Part shown: one piece after another, positions 10,000-23,100 of the stretch
Layout of the letters: each line of letters opens with the position of its first letter
Numbering within the stretch: position 1 is the stretch's first letter
Source: Dipteris shenzhenensis
Taxonomy: Eukaryota > Polypodiophyta > Polypodiopsida > Gleicheniales
NCBI GenBank assembly: GCA_047967505.1
Contig: CM106540.1
Reading direction: 5' to 3' (one strand)
DNA: 64,000 bases
Notes under the pieces: model-generated
Told to the model about the DNA's origin: nothing
What the model saw: the letters and a program-made list of their open reading frames with translations, nothing else
The model's database searches: none
Made by a program: the position numbers and the translations under genes

Positions 10000-10560
10000 C
10001 GAGGGGGCGGCAGAATAGTGCCATGCATATGTGCATGGACTATAAAGCCTCAATAAGGTAAGCGTTGAATTCATTCATCATATTGGATGAGCTCATAGAT
10101 TGTTTGCATGGTGCAACGTATTTCACAAGCTCGATCTTTGCACCACTAACATCAAATCTTTACTAGGGAAGAATATATCCCTAAAATGGGGTTTCGTACA
10201 CCTTATGTAGTTCTCTTCTTACCATTTGGATTCACTTTCTACTTTCTAGCAATTGATGAACAATATATTTCATCCATATCTTGAAAAGTTTGTCATCATC
10301 TTTCTAGATGACGTACTGGTGTACAATAAAAGATTCTTAGATCATATGGAGCATTTGAAGACACTCTTGACTATTTTTGAACAACGTTACTACTTTCGAT
10401 GTCAGTTGTCAAATGATGATTTCTTTAACCTTTCTCTTAGCCATCGGGTTTTATGGGTTTCATGTCATTACAGGGCCCTTGACGTATGGGAAAACAGTTA
10501 AATCAATGTCGGATGATATATTTAATCTCGTGCAACGCTTTCATGAAAGTTGAGCGTCTA

Positions 10561-11528
10561 CTCCAGTTAATTTGAGAGAAATTGTACCTCCAAGTGATTC
10601 TAATGATGTTTAATGCTCTACGCTAAGATGTCTAAATGTGAGTTCTTGAAAAGTATCTTGGCCACTTCATCTCATTCCTCCTGAGCCATAAGCAGCTCTT
10701 GATTATATGGAGGGACCTCCAAGAACAAGATCGTTCTTGACCTTCTTATCAAATGAGAGGACAGATCAAGTAGTGAAAACGTTTGGGAGAGTGTCGCATC
10801 TATGTAGCGACAATTTTCTGATTTCCTAGCCCAAAACTTCCTAGTGTGATTGTTTTGTGGTGCGAGAAATGTTATAACACCAATTTCATACCAATGATCC
10901 CAAGGTCATAGCATGCGTTGGCAATTACCATCGGATGAAGTCCTAAGCAAGGAACCCTTATAAAAGCAATCCAAAGTGACTTTAAGTCAGTACCCAATGT
11001 ACACGTGCCCTTTAGCTTAGGGACAACCCTAGGTGAGGCTATTTCTATGAGCTGTGGGCATATTTGAGGGTAGTACCCGGAATGGATTCCTTGGGAGGCC
11101 TATGCCAAGTCTGACCTAATACCTATATTGGTAGACTCTCGTGGTATGGGACAGGGAGGTTGTGGCCATGGGGACGCAACCCAATGCTTGGCTATTCAAG
11201 ATCGACGGGTATCTAATTAATTTTTTCATTATACCAATTATTCGAGAACGGGTATCTAATTGCCCAAGCACCTCCCTCAATGGCTTTTTGCAAAACGTCC
11301 ATGAATCACAAAAAGGGCATCTTATTCATTAGATTCGAAAATTGCATTGTATTCCTTTTTTAAAAGAATCTTTGTGTTTTAAAAAAAGAGTGTTTAGAAG
11401 TTGCAATCTCCTACCAAGTGTTATGCAAGTGGCTTTTATTACCATGTCAGAATATTTGTAAGCTGAAACACAAAAGACAAAAGAAGAGGAACATAAACAG
11501 CATAAGGCACCCTGAAAAAGGAAGTTGG
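10561..11528. other. Intergenic, no recognised gene
   Basis: Moderately AT-rich sequence without a convincing reading frame. It probably continues the decayed gypsy material on the left and then forms the 3' flank of the carrier gene, whose stop codon is at 11529-11531. Confidence 0.4.
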
Positions 11529-14500
11529 TTACTCACTCAAAAATTCATAGGAAACAATCATGCAGGTACCCCATGCCGATATGCTCAGAAACCTTGGTTC
11601 AAGTCCTCTATAGAACCCTTTAACTCCTTCCTCTTTCAAAAGTGCCTTAACAGTTGAAGAAATAGTGGGCCGCACCCCTCCTGTTTCAATAACCTGGTGA
11701 TAAAAAAACCAGCCTTATTTGAGCCATGGTCTATCAGAAATACAAATTCTTATCATCGATCTATAAAGCGCACCACTAATTTTACAGTCAAGCATAACTT
11801 GAGGATGTTTGAGTCAACATGAGATTATTATATGTGTGTAGAGTAGCAGCAAATTTCCCCTTGTAATATCTTGAGCCTGAAAGCACATTTGATAGATCTA
11901 ATAAGATAGATGTAGCCAACACTCTCTAGAAAAGATACGGACATAATGGCAAAATCACAGTCTAGTGAGAGAGCTCCTAGAATTAGTGAGAGAAAGATCT
12001 GACTATGAGACTGATGGAAAAAGGATGAGAACATCCTAACCGCGATTCTATTTCCATTTATTTCTAATGCAGCATCCGTTTTACAACAAGACCTTGGTTT
12101 CCAAAGCCAATTGTACTTTGAGACTAGAGAGAGAGAGAGAGAGAGACTAAAATCATCACCACATTCTTTGCACAGAGAGAGGAACTGCTTTTCATGTAAC
12201 ACATGTTTCAAGCATGACATCAAGGTATGCTGTAATTAACAGCTATTAGGCTCTTGAACCATTGTTTTGGATCGTCTGGTCAAGGCTCTACCAGAACAAC
12301 AAGCAGTACAACCCAGAGGGCAAATGAAAAGTTTTTTGGAGAGCAAAAACAGCTCTCACAATAAATGATACATCCAAGCCCCAGGCGCTAGCTTTCAGTC
12401 TCTTTCTACTTTACTACTTGGCATGTTTTTTTGTTGTCAGGTGTTCTGTAGCATCCAACAAATCTCGAGCTTCAAACATGACAAGGAAAACTGACCTTTT
12501 CATTCACAATTCAATTATGAGAATAGTTTTTCGACCATAGACTCCAGCATATGAAACCAGAATCAGAATTAGAATCAAACATTGGTTTTTGAAGCCATGA
12601 ACTTTGACGCTACAGCAGCATATGTGGCCAGCCATTGATATGACTAAAATATAAATTACACCACTAATTGTTCCCTTGAAACATGAGACAATGTCAAAGC
12701 TCGAATAGTAGATACAGAACAGCTGAGTAAATACACAAGGTTCCAGATCAGGCAAACATGATATGAATCACTTTAACACACAAATGTCGCATCAAAGTAT
12801 GCTATAATTAAGAGCTACAGTCTCTTGAACTATTATATTGGATCATCTTGTGAAGCCTCTGCCAGAACAACAAGCAGCATGTCCCATAGGGCAAATGAGA
12901 GGTATTTTAAAGAGTAAAAACAGTTGTCTCAATTAATGATTGATCCAAGCACCAGAGGCCAGCTTTCAGTGTATTTCTACATTATTTCCTGGCATGGTTT
13001 TTTGTTTCAAGTGCTGTCTAGAGTCCAATAGATTTCCAGCTTGAAACATGACAAGGAAAACCGAATTTATCATTCATACTACAATAATGAGAAAATGCTT
13101 TCCAGCGTCTGAACAACCCATACTCTGGCATGAAACTAGAACCAGACTTCTAGGCTCAAAGATTGGTTTCTGTAGCCAAGAACCCTGACGTCAGTCATAT
13201 GTGGTCAAGCATGAATATCACTAATGCCAATGCCTTCTACTCCACACTGATTCATTTCATGCCCACTGATTTCCGAAGATCGAGGCCCTGATAGTGCACA
13301 AATCTCTCTTGCTAAACATTCATATTCTTAGAAGACATGCTGCATAATGGATCAGTGGGCACCCATAGTGGAGAACCTTCTGAAAGATTTGCAGCTTTAG
13401 ACCTGACTTTGGAAGTTAGTTCAATGAAACATAGAAGTAGCATATCCAGCTTTTACAGCCTTAGCTTGTGATTTAGACTAAAATCAGGCCTCTATTGACA
13501 AATACTGGTGTTTTGAAGTCAACGACCCTGATATCATCTTAACATATCTCATGTCAAGCATCTATATTCCTTAAGAATTTTTCTTTATTTCTTAAAAAGA
13601 ATCCACTTGAAGAACAAATCAGGCTATCTAATGGACATCAATGTGTAGAGCTCGCAATTTCAAACATTTCACCTTTTTACATAAGAGGGATCCGAGCTAA
13701 TCACATGAAAAGTTATGGCCTGGGAAGAGTTTAGGGTTTAACCCTAACCCTAAAGCCATTCCTATAAAATCCCACTCCACCCCCTCATTCTTCTTTTTCC
13801 ACATCTAGCCTCCATCCTCTTCCCCATTTTGAGCCCTACGTAAGTCCCTCCTCCCTCTCCATCAACCACCACCCTACTCCCATCCTCATCTATGAGTTAT
13901 TTCGAGCCCTTCTTGTAGCAATAACCTAGCCATCCACCCACCATCCATTCGCCCACAACAGTCCTGCTACATCGAGAAAGACTTGGGAGAGAGTTGGAGG
14001 TGATCATCTCGTCCTCCCTTTGAATTTCCACCAAAGTTTTTTGTCCGTCAAGTTTCCACCCCCACCCCCCCTCTCTCCTTCCACCCCCCTTCCCCCTCCA
14101 ACCGCCCCCCCCCTCTCTCCCTTCACCACCCCCCTCCAACCCCCCCCTTCTCCCTCCACAAGGAGCAGGTGCGGCAACTGGAGAACCGGATGTCAATCCT
14201 TGAAGCCAGAGTTCAAGTGGCAGTGGCACATTCTGGCTAAAAGAAATCTTCCAAAAAACTATGAATCCATATCAGCATCCTTCTTCAAGGTGCCTTTTCT
14301 TCCATCTAAGCAGAATCCGAACCCTATTTTTCCCACCCTCATATATCCCCTAAGGCAGGTACCAAACTCTAAAAGAGCTCATACTTAAAAACTATTATAG
14401 GTTGTTCTTGTAGCATGAATCTACCAATACTTAACTTCGATTTGGTTCAAGTTTAATGATCCGAGTTAACAGTTGGTTGATTAGAAACTTAGAAGTTCAT

Positions 14501-17500
14501 GAGCCCCTGAACAATCACCCTCCACCCCACCTGATGTAGTGCACCTTCCCTCTTTGTTCCCCCTATTAAGACCAACCCCTTCGATAGTTGTGTGATAACA
14601 TCAGACAGCACTAGTTCTTTCCTCATCAAAGAAGCACTGAAACTGGCCATGCCCTGCAGACCACATTCCAGAGTGTAAACAATTCTTTGATCTCTCAGCA
14701 GGATACATATCAGCTCCTTGAATCCCTCCCAGGATTTTCACTCCTGCTCTGGAAATCATTCTTCATTATGCACTTATAGTATGCCCCATGTCACCTGCCT
14801 ATCGTGTGTACTGGACATCCACAGGTCATCATCCTGTAAAACCTTGCAATCATATCCAAAGCCTGAGTTCAGAGATACCTGAAGCCGCGTTTTGATAGTG
14901 TCCAAAGGAGTGGTTGCAACAGATGCTACTGCACCTGCCACGACTCCTCCTGCCGCCTGAACAGAAACGACTTCCCATTGACTAGGCCTTTTTGCATCAT
15001 TCTCAGCCCAATTATATCCGAGAGCTCTGCAATAGATCACAAATAAATTAAAACATGGAAAAGAACATAATCAACCCAAGTCAAAAAATAGAATTAATAA
15101 AGGAAACAAAAACAATGTTGTAAATGTTCCACCTACAATCTGCTAAAATATAGACCCTTCTTCTGTACAAAGTTGCTGATGTGTTGTCATGTGATGCATA
15201 ATATGAGTTTCACAACATTAGAGAGTACTCTAATGACTGAGATTAATGAAACTAAAAAGGATGGATGAGTATGTCCAAAACCTTTGACCTAAGGTTATTG
15301 TGATTGAGCCCACGGTGATTGATGACTTGGCATCTAGATGAGGCCATACATATGCAAAATATGTTATAGATGATGGTATGCTTAAGAGAAATGGCAAACT
15401 TATAATACCTAATCAGATTAATCTTAGATAGAAGATCATTCATCAATTCCATGATAGCCCATGTGCGGTACATCTAGGTGTCAAACTTATAATACCTAAT
15501 CAGATTAATCTTAGATAGAAGATCATTCATCAATTCCATGATAGCCCATGTGCAGTACATCTAGGTGTCAAGAAGACGTATGTAAACGTGATTTCTTTTG
15601 GCCAAAGACTAAGAAATATAGTCATGTATATGCTATATGGTGTTTCTCATGTCAAGCAAATAAGGCATAGCAAGTCAAGCCACCTAGCCTTCTACACCCA
15701 TTGGAAATAACATAAGGTAGATAGGAGAGCATTTCCATGGTTTTCATAGTTGATACGCCACAAACACAAGCAAGATATGATTTGATTCTTGTGGTGGTTG
15801 ATCATCTTACCAAGATGGCTCACTTCATTCAATGATAGAGTCATTTAGTGCTCCACAAATAGCAGATTTGTTATTAGTAACGTATTTTATCTCCATGGGT
15901 AACCGAGATTCATAATATTAGATAGAGTATTTACTAGTCATTTCTAGACCGCAATACTTAATGCCCTTAGAACTAATCCTCGAATGAGTAGTGGGGATCA
16001 CCCTAAGCCAGATGGTTAGACAAAATGAGGCAAATAGACATATGGAACAAATGGTTGCCATTACTAGAATTTGCTTATATGAAATAAAACATTTTCCCAC
16101 AAGGGCAAGTCCTTGTAATTCTAATTATAAGGTTACACCAACTAATCCAACTACAGTTGGGATTTCTCAAAAAGTGCCTAGTGTTCCGGATTATGTAATC
16201 TAGATGCGGAACATGCTAGCATTGGCTGAAGCGAACATTCGTCAAGCCATGGGCAGGGCAAAAACTTACGAGAATTTGTTGAAGAGAGGAAGTTTTTCTC
16301 AAGATTCCTTCACGACTAAGCCCTTGACTACAAGACAATGGGTTGTCACCCCAATATTATGGGCCATGGTTGATTTTGAAAAGAATAGGCAAGATAGCCC
16401 ATAGCTAGAATTACCACAAGGTTGCAAGGTACATCCATTACTTCACATTTTTTGGTTGAAACGATTCTTATAACCATCAGATTCGCTATTTGATGGGACC
16501 GTTATGTTACAGGAACTTGAGGATGATGTGGAACATAGACCAACAAGAATCCTAGACTGGTGGGGAGAAATGACTATTTGAAACTAGAAGATACTGATGG
16601 TGCTAATTGCTTGGCATGGACTTCCTCTATCTAAGGTGACTTAGGAATCCATTCACCAGACACGAAGAGCATTCCCACACTTTATCATCAAGAACGCTGA
16701 TTCGTGAGGAGAGAATGAATGTCACATTCCAATTTGAATGCGGCATGACCTCGGATGGTGGTTTATGCAAGGTCAAACTAATGGTCAAATACAAGGTTCT
16801 GTTGAAGTGCTTAGTGAGGGGTGCAAGGGGATTAGGCATCTCTAAGATTTCCTTATGGGTAGGGTTCACATTCTTTATGCGTGAATATGTATTGGCTACA
16901 GGAAGACAATGTTTTCTCGAGGTGCTTGATGAGGGGTGCAAGGGGACTAGGGGACTTTAGAGGGGAATGAGAATACCCTACGGGGATAAATCGGATTATC
17001 CCAGCAAGTACAGCATTGCGGCAACCATCAAGTAATGTGGATGGACGAGTGGTTCTTCAAAGACTATCCAGACTTCCTTGCAGCACATGAGGAGGCCATG
17101 GAGTGGAACGGCATGGTTAAGCTCCAGCAGCAGCAGATGTCACACATCATCTACAGGATACATGTGCATGCTTCTACCATGCTTTTATTTCTAGTTAGGA
17201 TAAGGCACTGTTCCACCTTTGAGCACTTTAGATATAACAGCACTTATGCAATGTTTACTCATACATAATTTAGGTAGGGCTACCTCCAAAGGGTGCAATG
17301 GCGCACACGTGTGCATTTCATTTTGCGAGCAAAGTAACCAACTTACTCCTCCTACTTGTGCTCGAGAGTCGGAACGTACAGCAAGTTCCCTCTCCACCCA
17401 TCATTATCTTATGTGTTCCTGTCATTAAACATCTCCCTATCCTTTTTGTGGTTCCCTGGCATGCGGCTTGGTTCTTGTATAGTTTTATAACAAGCAGAAC

Positions 17501-19915
17501 ATATTTTACTGTGCAAGCAGCGGTTGGGAAAAGAAGGTGAGAGTTTGAGTTAAGTCCAACAGCAAACCCACAGTGATGACCGAGAAATGCGTGATATGTG
17601 TCAAAGATGTGCTATGCTTTTGAAATTATAACCCACACCGTTTGAAAGTATGAAATCAGCCTTCGTACGTATTCAAATCCAAAGTAGATAAAATCTTCAG
17701 CAGAATTGAATCCAAAAGAGAAGGGGAAACCAACAATACAAACTCATCTAATAGAACTTCTACAAGCAGTCATGCATCGGTAGGAATAATTCTTGTAATC
17801 CACAATAAATTTAATCACTCTATCCCTTTTCTGGGGGAGTCACCTGTTACAGGCATGTGGAGAGGGCAGACGGTTTGCACATTTTTTTCACTCAAAAAAT
17901 TTTAGGTACAATTGCCCACAGGTCACCTGTCTGCATCTCTTACCTCCAAATGAGCCTTTGACTGGCACCATAAGATGCCCACCATACTGCACTAGACGGA
18001 GAATACGTAATAACAGACATCCCAAACCCTCTATACAGTCCACGAACGCCATCAGCTTTCAAAATCTTCTGTATTGCATCAATTCCACCAGAATACTTGG
18101 CAGCTTGAGGTGTACCCTGTACCATTAGCCTCTGACTTACCTGTTGTAGAGCAATAATCACACATAAGACAACAAGGCCCTCTCCATGCTTCAAAAGAAA
18201 ACTTATCCATAAGATTCAAATCCTTCATGGAAACCACAAAAATCACAAGCTCGTAGCCAGAATCCCGACTTCAGCGCCCATAAAAACAAAAGGCCACATC
18301 TCCCTGCACAGCCAACAGAAGATCCATATTCTTTTCACTCCTTTAGTGCTAGGTATCTTTCTTTAACTCAGTCAATACAATATTCAGAGAGTATACAAAT
18401 GAGCCATTTTCAAACTTCTCTGCCTGACTGAAGGATCTATTTACAGCAAAAACAATTAAAAGTACAAAAAAACCGGAGTCTATACATACAGAAAAAGGCA
18501 GATGAGAAGGAAAAGAAAAACGTAAAAGTTAACAGGCTCCCTGAAGTTGCTGCAACCATGGGTAATACATGTCATCACAATCGCAAAGATAAATAAAGCA
18601 AGTTCCTAGAAACAAAAGTAGGTGTTGATGACGAGGTCAGGTTTGTTTGCAAACTAAGCAATGTCAAACCAGAACAACAAATGTTTCTACTGAGAAACCT
18701 TGAGATCATATATCATGTAATGCATAAGTGATTAGTTAGTTAAGTGTTCTGAGATCGAGAGTAGGGAGCTGCAAGTAAATTAGTATGTCAACCCTAGTAG
18801 TTCTACACTTGTTCTAAGCCGACATGTACTGTTTTTATGGTTCTGTAAGAGCATCACATAGCCAAACCAAACAGTACCAAGGTGCAATTGGTTATTATTC
18901 ATAATCAACTTGCAACAGAAGCTCCAAGCATCTGGCATTGCAGCAAACCGTCTAAGGGCCAGAAAGAATGGAATTGTATGATGGTCCTTCAGATAACTGA
19001 TTCAATTTCCTGTCAAACTAAGGAATTCTGCTTTTGTATGAAAAATCCTAATTTGTCCTTTCATTTTACAGAAATTCCTGCTGAAATAATCAGGCAAGTA
19101 CAAAATGGCGTACCACATCCACTGGCACAAAAATGGCTTGAGAGAGCATAGACGAGACAAGACCAGCTGCTCCGTTTGCTATTGCAGCTTGCGTGGCTTC
19201 TGAAACGTCTAGCTTCTCTGTTAGCTTCAAACAAGTTGCCTTCGTGGTCTCCAAACCTGTAAGGAAAATTATCCTACTAGGAATTGCTCCCACTATGACT
19301 GTGCCAAAGCCCCGGTACAGACCAGCAATGCCATCTTGCTTCAATATACCCTTAACAACAGCAGTACCAGATAAGTTGGCCTGGCCCTGTGCTGCAACTT
19401 GCATTCTTGTCTTCACGACAGTTATAGGATAGAGCAAAGTGGAAACTGCCGAGAAAAGGCCAGCGCCTATAACATAAAATTTAGTCTTGTCAAGCCTGCA
19501 AACAAAAAGAAACAATTGTCATTCTATTAGGAGAACGGCGAAATAGCGTTACGCTTCAGCTTAAATGGCAAGCTCGTGACAACCGTCAGATTTCCAGACA
19601 AAAATTATATGGATTTCACGATTTTTTATTCGTAATCAAAAGATGTTGCCACTGCTCGAATGTCTGCTAATTGCGACAATGCCCGGGTGCACAAGTTCCG
19701 TCCGCGTTGCACAGACGAAACCATGTTGCATAGTGGGTGGGAAAGCACAAAGAGCAACAAAAATATCAAAATGGCAAGGTCAGGAAAGGTAGATGGGGAG
19801 AAAATGCAAAGATGAAGCAAGGGAGAGGTACGCCAAACCTGTCCCAACCGATCTCTGGCTGCGACATGGAGAGATGAGCGGATGTCTCATGATGCTCGGC
19901 GGCAGCAGCGGTCAT
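11529..19915 (-). CDS. Mitochondrial carrier, SLC25A44-like (five exons)
   Basis: Exons on the minus strand: 19915-19839, 19495-19114, 18140-17944, 15026-14879, 11693-11529 (77, 382, 197, 148 and 165 nt). All introns are GT-AG, phases agree (two Arg codons are split), and the result is 322 residues. Three carrier repeats are present: signatures YPITVVKTR (Pro 49), VPVDVVSQR (Pro 150) and TPLDTIKTR (Pro 259), with GLYRGFG, GLYRGFG and GFYRGLEPRF loops. The first signature has Thr for the acidic residue, as plant homologues of this subfamily do. LDKTKFYVIGAG and YSPSSAVWWASYG are subfamily hallmarks. SLC25A44 proteins sit in the mitochondrial inner membrane; the human one imports branched-chain amino acids. 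Substrate in this plant is inference. The start is the first ATG after a plausible 5' region. Introns 3 and 4 are about 3 kb and repeat-laden. Confidence 0.92.
12217..13600. repeat. Diverged ~570-bp tandem repeat in carrier intron 4
   Basis: The block from about 12217 recurs from about 12788 (the shared ccagaacaacaagcag lies at 12291 and 12862, offset 571). Order of landmarks is kept: ctcttgaac, acaagcag, catgacaaggaaaac, atgtgg. A third, weaker copy of the end of the unit appears near 13470-13560. The copies are old. Confidence 0.6.
13730..14240 (+). other. Telobox/TATA-bearing block with a coiled-coil coding scrap
   Basis: TTTAGGG is followed at once by its inverse, AACCCTAACCCTAAA (13730-13754), then TATAAAA near 13765, a very C/T-rich stretch to 14155 and a short open segment (14156-14240) reading KEQVRQLENRMSILEARVQ, a good coiled-coil heptad. 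Telo-boxes near TATA elements are common in plant housekeeping promoters. This may be a captured promoter plus exon scrap lying opposite to the carrier gene; no complete gene is seen. Confidence 0.3.
15250..16500 (+). pseudogene. Ty3-gypsy integrase remnant in carrier intron 3
   Basis: Plus-strand fragments of a gypsy integrase: CFSCQANKA (zinc-binding region, about 15640), VVVDHLTKMAHFIQ (catalytic-core start, about 15790) and HPKPDG...QNEANRHMEQM (about 16005), the HPQTDGQTERVNR block of active elements. Stops and shifts are frequent, so it is not functional. It lies antisense inside the 2.9-kb intron 3 (15027-17943). Confidence 0.65.
15396..15569. repeat. 87-bp tandem duplication
   Basis: Units 15396-15482 and 15483-15569 differ at one base (g/a in the tgcggtac segment), so this duplication inside the gypsy remnant is much younger than the remnant. 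Confidence 0.9.
17035..17268 (+). other. Unassigned open frame in carrier intron 3
   Basis: The first ~45 codons (MWMDEWFFKDYPDFLAAHEE...) have balanced, protein-like composition, antisense to the host gene. I recognise no family. It could be a gene scrap carried by a transposon or chance. Confidence 0.15.
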
Positions 19916-20100
19916 GCTGTCGCCAAAGACTGGAGATGAAACAATGAGCTACTGGGCTTCTTGATTCATTCGATGGAATAATGAGATGCTAATGAATCAA
20001 TTGGTACTTTGCTACTAGGATTTATTCATGATCTCCAGCAAAAGGCACTTGAAAATCCCCATCTCTCACACCATCACTTTATTATTTATTAATTAGTAAA
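19916..20100 (-). promoter_or_regulatory. Presumed 5' flank of the carrier gene
   Basis: Sequence upstream of the ATG at 19915. No TATA box at a convincing distance was seen. Inferred from position only. Confidence 0.25.
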
Positions 20101-23100
20101 AGGCAAAATTTTTCATAACATTCTTATGTAACTTAATAGTAAGACCTTTGAATGTTTTGAGTTCAAGTCCCCTCTTTGTATGAAATTTTAAAGATATCCA
20201 TTTGTCCTTAGCTTAATTGGGGTACTCCATCTTTTCAGCTAAGAAACTAATTAAGGTTCTCAATTGAAAAATCGAGGACTTTTCAATTACCATTCTCCTT
20301 AGCTTTAATTATATGATGTTTTTCGAGCATCTATGAATCAAAGCATTTACTTTTTTTTAATTTCGAGGGATATGATATGGGGATATACAATTCAAATGCA
20401 CACAAAGGGAGTTCACTAAGAACAATGGTAGACACCACCCATATATATTCTTTGCACCTCATTTGTACAGCCACCTCATTCATCCAAATGCTGCCACTTC
20501 CTCAAAGTGTTGCAGTTATCATGTGCTCCTACCACTTTGCAAACTATGGAGTGCAGAGGGAGCTAATCATCGTAGCACACGGCCATGCATGTGACTGCAA
20601 GAAGTTAAGGACCTAGAGGTGTCACAGCGCCATGCCATTAGTGGTTGAACCCCTCTTCACTTACATTTACTATGGGCTCTAGTGCAAGTATACCCCCCCT
20701 GAATTGAAAAATGAACTTTGTTTGTTGACCATATTTTCCCACTTGCATTTATGAGCTATGTTTGACATTTCCTCATAAAAGCAGCCTTAGAGCTATGTAT
20801 CTTGAATGCTTTTGATTTTTTATAATGGTAGTCATCTCATGAGTGAAGAACCAGGAGCCCCTCCTTCTAAGAGGGGCTAAGATAGCCCTAATCGTTGATA
20901 TCCCTTTTAATGATTCCCATGTCTCAATGTCTAAAGAGAATCTAGTTTTAAGGGGCAACCCCTTCCTAAAAGGGCTTAAAACAACTCCAAATTTTGAATT
21001 GTTTTTTAATGATTCCAATATGTCATTCCAAATACAAATTTTGAAGTCTGATTTGTAAATTAGCATCCTCGCATACAAGCAATCTTACTAAAATCTGAGC
21101 AACATTGAAAGAAGAGTGGTGTCAGCATGAGGGATCTAAGGGGGAGTTTTTTTTTTTGCACCACTCTGGATATTGGCACCTTTTAACCTGGGTTTCCCAT
21201 ATTTGGTAAGGGATTGTAGTATGTCACTATCGTTGGCATTAGAATAAACGCTCTCATTCGCATAAACTCAAATCATGCCTAATTCCACCTTTCATGCTAT
21301 CTATTCAATGTCTATCATTTTGGCATTAGATTCACCCTAAATGGTTATAGTTTTCCTTAAAATACTTTAACTCAAAAAAGGAAAACGTTTTGAAATCTCA
21401 ATCTGGCCAAGGTAAACATTGCACCCCAACTACCATTCCAACATTCAATTACCATTGGAAATGGTCAGTTAAAGGACCAAAAGAGGGATGAATGGTGGAA
21501 GTACTAGTTGATAAGATGGCTCTACATAGGATTTTGACTTAGAATACTTAAAATAGACATAATCTAGGCACAATAGTAGGCCATCCAACAAGTTTGTGAA
21601 AGAGCTTTATAGAATAAAGAAAAAAGGAAACTGTAGTGCAAATTACTGAAACATATTATTCACTAAAATTGAGTTTCTATCATTTTATGAGTATGAGACT
21701 CCAAACAACCTACTTCATTTGTCTCCCATTCCACAACAATATAGCTATGTTCATTTGAATTATCATGCCCATTAAGTCCATGGAATGAAACTTTAGATAT
21801 AACTCTAGCTAAAACATATATTAGAAGGCATTGCAAATTAGAAGGCTATTCAAGACACGAGTTCCCTTTCAGGAGAATAATAGTAGGACATAAGTTCAAT
21901 GGTCATTAAGAAGCTCTAGTAAACATGTGCTTTGACATCTAGAGATTTGCCTCCTCCTTACCGTAACATTTAGAAAATAGCCCTAGCATACACCCCCCCA
22001 AAAGATGTTGGAACTTACAAGGAGGGCTAATAGGCTCCTCACCCTTGAACTTGGAGTGGCCATGTCCACACAAGGTCACATGCTAGGGGATCCCAACCCC
22101 TAGTTGCCTAGCTCGGGCTGTCACCTTCTAGAACATGGATAGGGTTATGTGAGGCCTGTTTTTTCTAGGCAACTAGGGGTTCGAGGATGCCATGGCATAG
22201 TTCTGTATGGACACATGTCAACCATGCATATGGTAGCCCTTTAGCTTCATCATGGTGATAATGGAAATGCTTTTATTGGTTCTAATACCATGATAGAAAA
22301 TAAGGGAGCCTCTGCTTGTGATGTTTTGAATGTGACCATTTAAGTTGGATGCATTATAGAAACGTCAAGAAAGCCTTGATAACAATCAAGGTGAAGGAAA
22401 ATTTGTTAAAGATATGGAACAGAGGGACAATTGATGTGCTATTATAGGAGTAAGATCTCTTAAGCTACACATGCTTGAAGAATCAAAGAAATCCTTATCA
22501 TACATGTTCAACATGCATATGAAGTTTTAGGTGATACACTTGTCATCTAAAAAGATAATATGAGTGTATGCATCCTTCATTGGAACTTGTGGGGAGACAA
22601 ATATGTGTATTTTGCAAAACTTGTTGGGAGGACTAATATGCCCCTCACCCTCACATGATGATGAAACCTACAGTGGACATCCTGTGCCACATGTCCACAA
22701 GCTCATGTGCGAAGGGATCTCAACCCCTAGCCACTTGTGAAAGGTTCTCGCTCTCAAAATTGATGTTTTAGGGGAATAAGGGCCTATCATGGATGGCTAG
22801 GTTTGGGACCCCTTGGCACGCAGCATGTTGACATGTGGTACCCAAGCATTCTATAGCCCTTTAAGTTTCATCATGATATTGGGGTGACCTATGCAGCCCC
22901 TTCATTGGGCAGTCTTCTAGAGCAAAAAGATCATGTTAGGCTATTGGAATCCTAAGAGAGATCACCTTAGACTAAGATGAGATCCTCTACTCCCCCCTAG
23001 TAAATAATAGATCACCTTACATTGAGAGGAGATCCTCTACTTCCCCCAGTAAAGAAGAGCATTATGAGCCATAGCTCACATCTACAAGAAAAAAAGGTAT

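Larger units (their letters stand above)
8577..10560 (+). pseudogene. Degenerate Ty3-gypsy retrotransposon debris
   Basis: Fragments of a Ty3-gypsy element on the plus strand. A gag-like segment (about 8792-9079) is Pro/Gln-rich and contains MQTQMASVLQVLTQLTQSF. RT begins at 9531 with DHKIELLLGAQPILKQPYRL, the conserved gypsy RT entry, and is repeated at 9799. The palm motif IIFLDDVLVYNKRFLDHMEH (about 10293) is the gypsy FLDD box. Stops and frameshifts separate the pieces, and the block that should follow NKSPWEA is replaced by a homopolymer run. No LTR was recognised. Confidence 0.75.

Noticed and set aside
14020-14388. Pro-rich plus-strand frame of 122 codons in carrier intron 4
   Set aside because: Most of it is translation of a C/T-rich low-complexity stretch; only the short coiled-coil segment at 14156-14240 looks protein-derived.
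22270-22300. ggttctaataccatgat, resembling the complement of a Met-tRNA primer-binding site
   Set aside because: Mismatches at key positions and no LTR pair found around it.
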